Positions 1 through 5,171 of a DNA stretch of 5,457 bases are shown here, piece by piece. The notes beneath the pieces were generated by a model. That model searched no databases. It saw only the letters and a list, made by a program, of their open reading frames with translations, and was not told where the DNA came from. Numbering within the stretch: position 1 is the first letter of the stretch; every line of letters starts with the position of its first letter. Both the position numbers and the translations under genes were made by a program. The DNA comes from Anaerolineae bacterium CG2_30_64_16 (GTDB taxonomy: Bacteria > Chloroflexota > Anaerolineae > CG2-30-64-16): positions 1 through 5,457 of the forward strand of contig MNXL01000251.1 in the NCBI GenBank assembly GCA_001871755.1, given 5' to 3'.

Positions 1-26
1 GGCCTCCGGCCGCAACCGAACCTATC

Positions 27-86
27 ACCACAAAGGCACAAAAACACGAAGGTCTCAAAGGCTTTGTGTCTTGGTGTCTTCGTGGT
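27..86. repeat. Imperfect inverted repeat (dispersed ACCACAAAG-type repeat)
   Basis: The left arm (27-51) and right arm (62-86) are 25 bases each and pair at 20 of 25 positions around a 10-base loop (52-61). Both arms are built from short runs of the type CACAAAG/CACGAAG, so each arm is itself internally repetitive. I recall similar 'accacaaag...cttcgtggt' repeats scattered through genomes of Chloroflexota and other environmental bacteria, but could not search for it. The right arm ends with an in-frame TAA (86-88) that closes the reading frame upstream of the broken gene beginning at 113. The repeat therefore marks the probable truncation point of that gene. No target-site duplication is visible, partly because the left flank is only 26 bases long. 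Confidence 0.7.
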
Positions 87-112
87 AAGGAAGATTCTCG
101 CGATCAACGCAA

Positions 113-1167
113 ATGTCGCGGGGTAATACTATAGCGCGAGGGCAGGTCACCACTACTGGAACCACGAGCGTCTGGTTCGAATGGGGCGCTGATCCAGGTT
201 TGGCTAGCTACCAGATCACGGGGACCCAGATCGCAACAACCGGTGTCTTGACTGCCGCCCTGCGCTTGCCGGAGGCAGACAGCATCGGCGTGCCGTACTA
301 CTACCGGATAGCCGCAGGAGATCCGAGCCGACCGGTGCGCGGGGAGATCACACGAGCATTGCTTTTGCTGGGACAAGAAGAATACCAGGGCCAGTATTGG
401 GCTGCCGATCGCTTCGACTGGAACAAGTATGACCGGCTCATCCACTATTACGCGCATCAGAAAGGCATCCCTGCGCTTATCGTGAAAGCCATCATTGCTC
501 AGGAAACTGACGCCGCCAATAGCCTGCACAATGACCGACCGGAGGCAACTTTCCTGTATGAACCCGTCACGGTGGATTTCCGGCACGTTCATAAGAGTGG
601 ATCAGAGCCGAACGTTCCCGCAACATTCACCCAATATCTGCTACCTTCAAATCCATCAGCGGAATATCCCTACAACTACTTCTGGCACGTACCGGTAGCT
701 ATCAGCCAGGAAACGAAAAACCTGGACGCTGTCAGTGGTTGCGCCTTTCCTGAGTTTTCCCGTTACAAGCGGTCAAACTGCGTCGCGTGGAGGCAGGTGT
801 TCAGCACCGCTAACGTATCTTCTCAATTTTTCGGAGCTTTACTTGCTGTGGCCGATCTCCTGACCGAGCCACGACGGGCACGGTCGGAGAGACCAACATG
901 CGCACGATGGCACTCCGGGCAATCCAGCGTGCAGGGCCGGACGGCACGCCAGCGGCGGACTTCTTCGGGGACGCGGGGGTGGATCTCAGCGAGGGCGGCA
1001 TTACGACCGTCAGCCAGGACGGCGAAAGCCCGCTCAGCATCTTCCACGCCGATGTTTATGCCTGGGATGCGGCGAGCCAGACCTTTGCGTGGATCAGAGA
1101 GGAGTCTCTCAGTAACAATGAGAGGACCTACCGGATCTACCTGTCGCTGGTGTTACGCAATCGCTGA
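113..1167 (+). pseudogene. Broken gene for secreted FN3-like / lytic transglycosylase-like protein with Chloroflexota C-terminal tail
   Basis: The frame opened at 113 is protein-like to about 866. Residues 8-80 look like an extracellular beta-sandwich (R-G-Q-V..., V-W-F-E-W-G, Y-Y-Y-R-I). Residues 109-135 resemble the start of an SLT/lysozyme-like domain (Y-A-H-Q-K-G-I-P-A-L-I-V-K-A-I-I-A-Q-E-T, putative catalytic Glu131), but no later G-L-M-Q motif is visible. After 866 this frame turns into Arg/Ser-rich nonsense. A sensible sequence instead continues in the frame one base back (about 868-1164), ending Y-R-I-Y-L-S-L-V-L-R-N-R then TGA at 1165. At the junction GAG (866-868) and GCC (868-870) share a G, so one deleted G in GAG-GCC explains the switch. 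There is no ribosome site or signal peptide at 113, and the frame is closed at 86-88 inside the inverted repeat, so the 5' end is probably missing too. Peptidoglycan hydrolase activity is a guess; the frameshift could also be a sequencing error. Confidence 0.6.
1129..1164 (+). other. C-terminal tail motif (YRIYLSLVLRNR) of the secreted protein
   Basis: The last twelve residues before the TGA read Y-R-I-Y-L-S-L-V-L-R-N-R. From memory, many predicted secreted proteins of Chloroflexota end in a near-identical tail of the form (I/V)-Y-L-P-L-V-(L/M)-(R/K)-N, which could be an export or surface-anchoring signal. I am not aware of experimental proof of that role. Here the usual Pro is a Ser. The tail lies in the frame that follows the deletion near 868, so it is cut off from the N-terminal part unless the frame is restored. 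Confidence 0.55.
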
Positions 1168-1203
1168 GAGGCATCCGAATATGACAGCGAATAGCGAGGA
1201 TTT

Positions 1204-1229
1204 ACCGAATTGACGGCGCTGAATTCGGT
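1204..1229. repeat. Short perfect hairpin between convergent genes
   Basis: ACCGAATT (1204-1211) and AATTCGGT (1222-1229) form an 8-bp perfect stem with a 10-base loop. It lies between the end of the plus-strand secreted-protein gene (1167) and the end of the minus-strand HicB-like gene (1291), where a shared terminator would be expected. Neither side is followed by a T-run, so it is not a classical intrinsic terminator and may be chance. Confidence 0.3.
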
Positions 1230-1290
1230 GCATCTTGAAAGAGAAAATTTAGGGGAGAAAACTCAGGGGAGCTCAGGCGGCGGGAATTTT

Positions 1291-1620
1291 CTAGGCATAG
1301 ACCAGCGCTTTGTCTTCGAAGCGTTCCTGGAAAGTCTGGAAGTTGCCGAACTCGCCCGTGAAGAGGGTCTTAATGGTATGGGTCAGGAGAAGCTTGTAGT
1401 ACTCCAGCCACCGGTAGGAGCGAGCCCGTCGTGGAATGAGATTACTATCCCAGCCTAGTTCGTATACCGATTCGAGGTAGCCGAAGATGGCCTCTTCCAG
1501 GTCGTCAATGGCTTCTCGCATGGTCTTGCCCTCGCCTATCAGGGTCAGATCGAGGCAATAGGCGATGTAACGGTCTTCGGATGCCTTATAAGCGTAGCAG
1601 CGGAAAGTGTGATCGACCAT
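1291..1620 (-). CDS. HicB-like (type II antitoxin family) small protein, no HicA partner visible
   Basis: This 109-residue protein starts M-V-D-H-T-F-R-C. Residues 5-50 fit the partial RNase H-like HicB fold: a first strand (F-R-C-Y-A-Y), a second strand with the characteristic Y-I-A-Y-C-L-D-L around residues 17-24, then G-E-G-K-T-M-R-E-A-I-D-D-L-E-E-A-I, matching the family's G-x-T-x-x-E-A-x-x-x-x-x-E-A helix. HicB proteins normally neutralise the HicA mRNA-interferase and repress their own operon. The remaining 55 or so residues, rich in Arg, Tyr and Phe, show no clear ribbon-helix-helix or helix-turn-helix. I chose the ATG at 1620, not the in-frame ATG at 1653, because GGAGG lies 8 bases upstream of 1620 and a promoter -10 box overlaps the longer version. 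No HicA-like ORF is seen on either side, so it may be an orphan regulator or a solitary HicB-fold protein rather than a toxin-antitoxin member. Confidence 0.75.
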   Translation of the reverse strand: MVDHTFRCYAYKASEDRYIAYCLDLTLIGEGKTMREAIDDLEEAIFGYLESVYELGWDSNLIPRRARSYRWLEYYKLLLTHTIKTLFTGEFGNFQTFQERFEDKALVYA

Positions 1621-1626
1621 GACATT

Positions 1627-1633
1627 CACCTCC
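1627..1633 (-). promoter_or_regulatory. Shine-Dalgarno site of the HicB-like gene
   Basis: On the minus strand the sequence reads GGAGGTG, with GGAGG ending 8 bases before the ATG at 1620. This strong, well-spaced site decides the start codon. The predicted transcription start falls almost on top of it, giving a leader of only about 13 bases. Confidence 0.75.
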
Positions 1634-1639
1634 ACGGAG

Positions 1640-1669
1640 ATTATAGCGCACAATGTGGTTTTTCGTCAA
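1640..1669 (-). promoter_or_regulatory. Sigma-70-type promoter for the HicB-like gene
   Basis: On the minus strand TTGACG (1669-1664) is followed by an 18-base spacer and a perfect TATAAT (1645-1640). The -35 box matches consensus at 5 of 6 positions and the -10 box at 6 of 6. Transcription would start near 1633, directly at the Shine-Dalgarno sequence. Just downstream of the -10 box, CTCC-GT-GGAG (1639-1630 on the minus strand) forms a small palindrome that could be an operator. That last point is speculative. Confidence 0.65.
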
Positions 1670-1762
1670 ACGGGCGGATTGCCTCACTATCAAAGTCCTG
1701 GGCTCTACGTGGAATGGCGGGGTTTGCACCGATGCCTTTGGAGGATTACTTCAGCGGGACGG
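1670..1762. other. Non-coding stretch upstream of the HicB-like promoter
   Basis: This stretch holds no gene I can support. Reading frames crossing it on the plus strand (for example from 1619 or 1653) lack ribosome sites and recognisable protein features. It separates the HicB promoter from the nested hairpin element. Confidence 0.5.
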
Positions 1763-1855
1763 GGTATCCTCTCAATACGTAGGGGCGGCGCCTCTGTGCC
1801 CGCCCTGGGCGACCACGGAGGGTTCGCCCCTACCCCGGATTATTGAGAGGATACC
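1763..1855. mobile_element. Nested inverted-repeat element (REP/MITE-like), 93 bp
   Basis: The outer arms are a perfect 15-bp inverted repeat: GGTATCCTCTCAATA (1763-1777) and TATTGAGAGGATACC (1841-1855). Inside is a second perfect 9-bp pair, GTAGGGGCG (1779-1787) and CGCCCCTAC (1825-1833). Further in, CCTCTGTG (1791-1798) and CACGGAGG (1814-1821) pair with one G-T wobble, and GCCC/GGGC (1802-1810) sits at the tip. The whole can fold into one long hairpin on either strand. GTAGGGGCG...CGCCCCTAC cores are, from memory, frequent dispersed repeats in Chloroflexota and some other phyla. There is no transposase and no clear target-site duplication, so a mobile origin is inferred from the terminal inverted repeat. 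It could also act as a transcription barrier downstream of the large nucleotidyltransferase gene, though no T-run follows it. Confidence 0.6.
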
Positions 1856-1856
1856 G

Positions 1857-1901
1857 TATCGCATGTTGTGGAATGTCTATTTGCCACTGTTGAGACGCTG
1901 A
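1857..1901 (+). pseudogene. Possible relic 3' end of a secreted-protein gene (tail NVYLPLLRR)
   Basis: Starting two bases after the hairpin element, the plus strand reads Y-R-M-L-W-N-V-Y-L-P-L-L-R-R and then TGA (1899-1901). The V-Y-L-P-L-L-R-R ending resembles the tail I associate with Chloroflexota secreted proteins and is close to the Y-L-S-L-V-L-R-N-R tail at 1138-1164. Upstream codons in the same frame run through the hairpin element and show nothing protein-like. If real, this is the last fragment of a gene whose body was lost or replaced by the element. A chance match cannot be excluded. Confidence 0.25.
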
Positions 1902-1930
1902 CGACAGAGGGCGGTGTGCGCTGGCGACCG

Positions 1931-4606
1931 TCACGACCCGGCCAGGATCTGCTGAGCCGTGCCGGCCACCAGCGCCTCTTCCTCCTCCCGCGTATCGATC
2001 TCGCCATCCAGGTGTGCGGCCTGCAGCCGGTTCAGGATCTCGCGGTAGATGCGGCCGGCCGGGATGCCCATCCGCCGCAGGTCATCGCCGGTCAAGATCG
2101 GCCTGACGTGTCGCCAGCACCGCTGGTATTGGTCCAGGCGCTGACGCACCAGCCAGGAGTCGGTGGCGACGCGCAGCAGCAGGCGAGCTTCATCGCTCGT
2201 TTTGGCCAACATGCGCACGATGGCGCTGGGCTGAAGGTCGTTTTCGTTCAGCCGGTCAAGCTGAGGGCTGAGCCGGGCGACCTCTAACATCAAGTCCCGG
2301 TACTCCTTGCGGATGTGGAATTTGTCGATGAACTGTCCCAACTCTTCGGGGGTCATGGGGTAGGTGAGCAGGGCCAGATGCAGGCGCGGCGTGGCATCCG
2401 GCCCGAAGGACATGGCCGGCGAGACCTGGTTGTCCGGATCGATGACCTGGAGAATTTGGGCGCGCAACGCCGCGGCCTTGGGTCGCAGCCAGTCGTCGCA
2501 GCGCAACGCGGGGTGGAGCTGCGTCAACACGCCCAACTCAGCCAGGCGACACACGGCCCGCTCGGGCTCGGCCTCGGCCATCAGCAATTCCAGCTCGTGC
2601 CGCACCCGCTCGGCGCTGACGCGGTCCAGCAAATCGCGCGCGTCCGCGATCAACTGTTCGGTGCGCGGCTCGATCGTGAAGCCGAAGCGCTGCTCGAAGC
2701 GCACGGCGCGCAGGATGCGCGTGGGGTCCTCCACGAAGCTCAGGCTGTGCAGCACGCGGATGAGCCCGTCGTCCAGGTCTTTGCGGCCGCCGTAGAAGTC
2801 CAACAATTCGCCCCAGCGATCCGGGGTCAGCCGGATGGAGAGGGTGTTGATGGTGAAGTCGCGGCGGTGCAGGTCCTGTTTGATGCTGCTGCGTTCCACG
2901 GTCGGCAGCGCGGTGGGGTGCTCGTAGAATTCGGTCCGGGCGGTGACGAAGTCCAGCGCGCTCGGCAGTTCCGGGTACCCGAAGGCCGCAGCGTGGTTTT
3001 CGGTTGTCGCCCGCAGCGCATCGGGCAGGATCCACTTGGCGGCGCCGAACCGGCGGTGGCCGCGCACGCGGCCGCCATATTGCCGCGCCAGCGCCTGAGC
3101 CAGCTTGATGGCATCCCCTTCGACTACCAGATCCACGTCGTAGTTGGGCTCACCCAGCAGCAGGTCGCGCACAAAGCCGCCGACCGCGTAGAGCGGATAG
3201 CTCATCTGGCCCGCGGTGGCGCCGGCCTGTTCCAGCAGGGAGAGCATCGGTCGGGGCAGCGTGGCCGCCATCCGCTGGGCCAGCGTCTCGACCTGGAGCG
3301 GCGTGGTCGCGGACCACTGCTTGATCAAGTCCGTGCGGGTGACGATGCCCAGGAGGGCGCCGGTTTGCGGGTCGAACACCGGCACCTGCCCCCAGTCGTG
3401 ATCGGTCATCACTTTGCGCAGCGTTTCCACCGAATCTTCTGGAGTGACGTACACCTCGCCGGAGCGCATGTAGCGGCTCACGGGGTGCCGTTCGAGTCCG
3501 TGATGGATGGCCCGATCGATCTCCCGCCGCGTCAACATGCCCACGATGCGGCCGTGGTCGATCACCGGGAAGCCCTCGAAGCCGTAGCGGCGCATCCGCT
3601 CGGCCGCTTCACCCAGGGTGTCATCCGGCGCCAGGGTCTGTGGCGCGCCGAAGGACATGAGCTGCTTCACGGTGATCGTGGGCTGGATGTGGCTCTGGAG
3701 CAGGTAGACCAGGGTTTCGTAGACGCCGTGCAGCGGGGTGTTGCGGATCAGGGCGGCCGCGGCCCGGCTGTGCCCTCCGCCACCCAACGCCGCGGCGATC
3801 TGGCCCACGTCGATGGCGTCGCTGGTGCTGCGCGCCACCATCTGGACGCGATCCCCCATGTCCACGAGCATGAAGAGCCCGTCCGGCTCGTACAGATCGC
3901 GCAGCTTGTACGCCAGCGTGGAGATCTCCTCGACCGTCTCCGGCACGGTTGCGGTGGCGATGACCACTGAGTGCCCGTGAAACTGGTAGGGATGGCTGTT
4001 TTCGGCCAATTGCTGGTAGAGCTGGCGCTGCTCATCGGTCAGTGGGTGGTGCAGGAATTTGTCTACGATCAGCAAGTTCGCGCCGCTTTCCAGCAGCCAT
4101 CCCGCGCTCCGTAGATCGCGGGGAGTGGTGGTCTCGTAGCTCAGCCCGCCAGTGTCCTCATAGATGCCCAGCGTCAGCAAGGTCGCCTCGATCGGGCTGA
4201 CGGAGATGCCCTGTTCGACCAGTTTCTCGACCAGCAGCGTGGTGGTCGCGCCGACCTCTTCCCCGAAGAAGGTCCAGTCGGCGGGCAGCTCGCGCATGGC
4301 CGGGTGATGGTCGATGATCTGCCCGGTAACGCCGGCGTGCATCCCGCGCACCGGCTGCACCGTTTGCGTGTCCACCAGGATCACGTGATCGATCCGGCGC
4401 CGCGGCAGGTCTTCCAGGCGGACAAAAGGCAGCGCATCCCGATAGACCGCCAGGAACGATTCCAGGTTGCGATTCATCTGGCGCGGCAGAACCGGCACGG
4501 CCTGCGGGTAGAGCCTGGCGGCAGCTAACATGCTGGCCAGGGCGTCGAAGTCCGTGTGTTCGTGGGTCAGGATGATGACCAGTGGCGCGTGGCTGTTGGC
4601 GGGCAT
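1931..4606 (-). CDS. DHH/DHHA1 - CBS - CBS - tRNA nucleotidyltransferase (CCA/poly(A) polymerase family) fusion protein
   Basis: This 891-residue cytoplasmic protein has three modules. Residues 8-305 are a DHH/DHHA1 phosphoesterase of the NrnA (nanoRNase/pAp phosphatase) type: H15-x3-D19-x-D21-A, D79, the D99-H100-H101 signature, D151 in Y-E-D-T-G-G, and G-G-G-G-H-S-R-A-A-A at 275-284. Residues 311-366 and 376-430 are two CBS domains, which usually bind adenine nucleotides. Residues 468-891 are a class II nucleotidyltransferase: G475-G476-F-V-R480-D481, catalytic D490-x-D492, R-R-D-F-T-I-N-T-L (581-589), E-D-P-T-R-I-L-R-A-V-R-F (626-637) and S-A-E-R-V-R-H-E-L (664-672), followed by a helical RNA-binding tail. 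No HD domain is visible. All key residues look intact. The ATG at 4606 is supported by GAGGA seven bases upstream. The nucleotidyltransferase may add CCA, only CC or A, or poly(A); sequence alone does not tell. Similar large fusions are known, as I recall, from Aquifex and other deep lineages. The gene stands alone after a terminator. Confidence 0.93.
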   Translation of the reverse strand: MPANSHAPLVIILTHEHTDFDALASMLAAARLYPQAVPVLPRQMNRNLESFLAVYRDALPFVRLEDLPRRRIDHVILVDTQTVQPVRGMHAGVTGQIIDHHPAMRELPADWTFFGEEVGATTTLLVEKLVEQGISVSPIEATLLTLGIYEDTGGLSYETTTPRDLRSAGWLLESGANLLIVDKFLHHPLTDEQRQLYQQLAENSHPYQFHGHSVVIATATVPETVEEISTLAYKLRDLYEPDGLFMLVDMGDRVQMVARSTSDAIDVGQIAAALGGGGHSRAAAALIRNTPLHGVYETLVYLLQSHIQPTITVKQLMSFGAPQTLAPDDTLGEAAERMRRYGFEGFPVIDHGRIVGMLTRREIDRAIHHGLERHPVSRYMRSGEVYVTPEDSVETLRKVMTDHDWGQVPVFDPQTGALLGIVTRTDLIKQWSATTPLQVETLAQRMAATLPRPMLSLLEQAGATAGQMSYPLYAVGGFVRDLLLGEPNYDVDLVVEGDAIKLAQALARQYGGRVRGHRRFGAAKWILPDALRATTENHAAAFGYPELPSALDFVTARTEFYEHPTALPTVERSSIKQDLHRRDFTINTLSIRLTPDRWGELLDFYGGRKDLDDGLIRVLHSLSFVEDPTRILRAVRFEQRFGFTIEPRTEQLIADARDLLDRVSAERVRHELELLMAEAEPERAVCRLAELGVLTQLHPALRCDDWLRPKAAALRAQILQVIDPDNQVSPAMSFGPDATPRLHLALLTYPMTPEELGQFIDKFHIRKEYRDLMLEVARLSPQLDRLNENDLQPSAIVRMLAKTSDEARLLLRVATDSWLVRQRLDQYQRCWRHVRPILTGDDLRRMGIPAGRIYREILNRLQAAHLDGEIDTREEEEALVAGTAQQILAGS

Positions 4607-4613
4607 GACGGCT

Positions 4614-4618
4614 TCCTC
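4614..4618 (-). promoter_or_regulatory. Shine-Dalgarno site of the DHH-CBS-nucleotidyltransferase gene
   Basis: The minus strand reads GAGGA seven bases before the ATG at 4606. Another ATG at 4620 is out of frame and has no better site, so the start at 4606 is preferred. Confidence 0.6.
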
Positions 4619-4681
4619 ATGAAACGGACGGCATGGCGGACGGGTCAGGTCGCGTTCAAAAATAACTTTGCTGTCCCCGGA

Positions 4682-4706
4682 CTGGCTCGGTCAAGAGACC
4701 GGCCAG
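4682..4706. repeat. Leader hairpin upstream of the nucleotidyltransferase fusion gene
   Basis: CTGGCTCGGTC (4682-4692) pairs with GACCGGCCAG (4697-4706) through 10 bp with one bulged base around a 4-base loop. A smaller stem, AGAGC/GCTCT (4705-4709 and 4718-4722), overlaps its edge. It lies about 75 bases upstream of the start codon. No clear -35/-10 pair was found on the minus strand between 4607 and 4747; the best is a weak TTGACC with an 18-base spacer and CAAAGT. Whether this is in the transcript leader is unknown. Confidence 0.3.
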
Positions 4707-4747
4707 AGCGGGAAGTTGCTCTTTGACAAGCCCTTGGCATGATAGTC

Positions 4748-4778
4748 AAACGCCCGGCGGATCACTCGCCGGGCGTTT
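4748..4778 (-). terminator. Intrinsic-type terminator after the TraR/DksA-like gene
   Basis: AAACGCCCGGCG (4748-4759) and CGCCGGGCGTTT (4767-4778) form a perfect, GC-rich 12-bp stem with a 7-base loop. It lies 43 bases after the stop of the DksA-like gene (4822). On the minus strand the stem ends in GTTT, with only a short T-run. Outer sequences CCCTTGGCA (4731-4739) and TGCCAGGG (4788-4795) pair again with one bulge, extending the structure beyond an internal loop. The near symmetry means it could stop transcription in both directions. It separates the DksA-like operon from the nucleotidyltransferase fusion gene. Confidence 0.8.
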
Positions 4779-4821
4779 CATAGTGCTTGCCAGGGATGTG
4801 ACTCCCCAGTCCGAATTAAGA

Positions 4822-5160
4822 TCACCGCCGGCGTTGGGCGCAACGGCTGCAGAGGGTTGTGTGCGGCAAGACGGCCAGCCGTTCTGGCTCGATCGGATTA
4901 CCGCACTTTTCGCACAGCCCATAGATGCCCATGTCGAGTTGTTGAAGCGCCTCATCGATCTCGGCCAGATGCTGCTCGGCGCGCTCAAGCAGGGCGAGGT
5001 TCAGTTCCCACTGATAGATCATGGGGTCCCCTTCGCCCAACCCGTAATCGCCCTTGGTCTCCAGGCGATCTCGCAGAGATGCGAGATCGTCGAGCGCTGC
5101 AGTGCGTTCGGCCTGCAAGCGGGCGCGCGCTTCAGAGATGGTGGTGTCCTGGTTAGTCAT
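4822..5160 (-). CDS. TraR/DksA family zinc-finger transcription regulator
   Basis: This 112-residue protein has an N-terminal helical region (residues 8-75, rich in Ala, Glu, Leu and Arg, likely a coiled-coil hairpin turning at about 36-47 around G-D-Y-G-L-G-E-G-D). A C-terminal four-cysteine zinc finger follows: C83-x2-C86-x17-C104-x2-C107, preceded by the family's G-I-Y-G-L-C and followed by A-Q-R-R-R. DksA/TraR proteins enter the RNA polymerase secondary channel and alter initiation, with ppGpp in E. coli. Whether this member does so is inferred from the family. I cannot align the DksA tip motif D-x-x-D-x-A with certainty. It starts 11 bases after the stop of the Glu/Ala/Val-rich gene (5172), so the two are probably co-transcribed. 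The AGAGGA site (5163-5168) is only two bases from the ATG, which is unusually close, but no other early start exists. A strong terminator follows at 4748-4778. Confidence 0.88.
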   Translation of the reverse strand: MTNQDTTISEARARLQAERTAALDDLASLRDRLETKGDYGLGEGDPMIYQWELNLALLERAEQHLAEIDEALQQLDMGIYGLCEKCGNPIEPERLAVLPHTTLCSRCAQRRR

Positions 5161-5162
5161 GT

Positions 5163-5168
5163 TCCTCT
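5163..5168 (-). promoter_or_regulatory. Closely spaced Shine-Dalgarno site of the DksA-like gene
   Basis: AGAGGA on the minus strand ends two bases before the ATG at 5160 and begins three bases after the TGA of the upstream gene. The spacing is shorter than the usual 5-9 bases. Translation may depend partly on ribosomes finishing the upstream gene. Confidence 0.45.
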
Positions 5169-5171
5169 GGG

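Noticed and set aside
104..592. 162-residue minus-strand frame opposite the secreted-protein gene
   Set aside because: It has no domain, lies antisense to the FN3/SLT-like sequence and has no convincing ribosome site; it is a shadow frame.
898..1167. Independent small protein starting at ATG 898
   Set aside because: There is no ribosome site before it, and the same frame reads sensibly upstream to about 868, where it joins the 113 frame by a single-base change. It is better explained as the 3' part of one broken gene.
1242..1292. AGAAAATT/AATTTTCT inverted repeat spanning the HicB-like stop codon
   Set aside because: The 8-bp AT-rich arms are 35 bases apart with no other pairing between them, so the match is probably chance and not a terminator.
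1621..1653. Longer HicB-like protein starting at ATG 1653
   Set aside because: That version would overlap the TATAAT box and has no Shine-Dalgarno site; the start at 1620 has GGAGG at ideal spacing.
1653..1901. 82-residue plus-strand coding gene across the intergenic gap
   Set aside because: Most of it is the translated hairpin element and promoter region; only its last residues are of interest as a possible relic.
2315..3970. 551-residue plus-strand open frame opposite the nucleotidyltransferase fusion gene
   Set aside because: It is a shadow of GC-rich minus-strand codons. Its His/Gln/Arg/Ala-rich composition has no recognisable domain, whereas the opposite strand carries intact catalytic motifs throughout.
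4723..4746. Plus-strand promoter with a perfect TTGACA
   Set aside because: No -10 box lies at suitable spacing (GATAGT is only 12 bases away), and no plus-strand gene follows.
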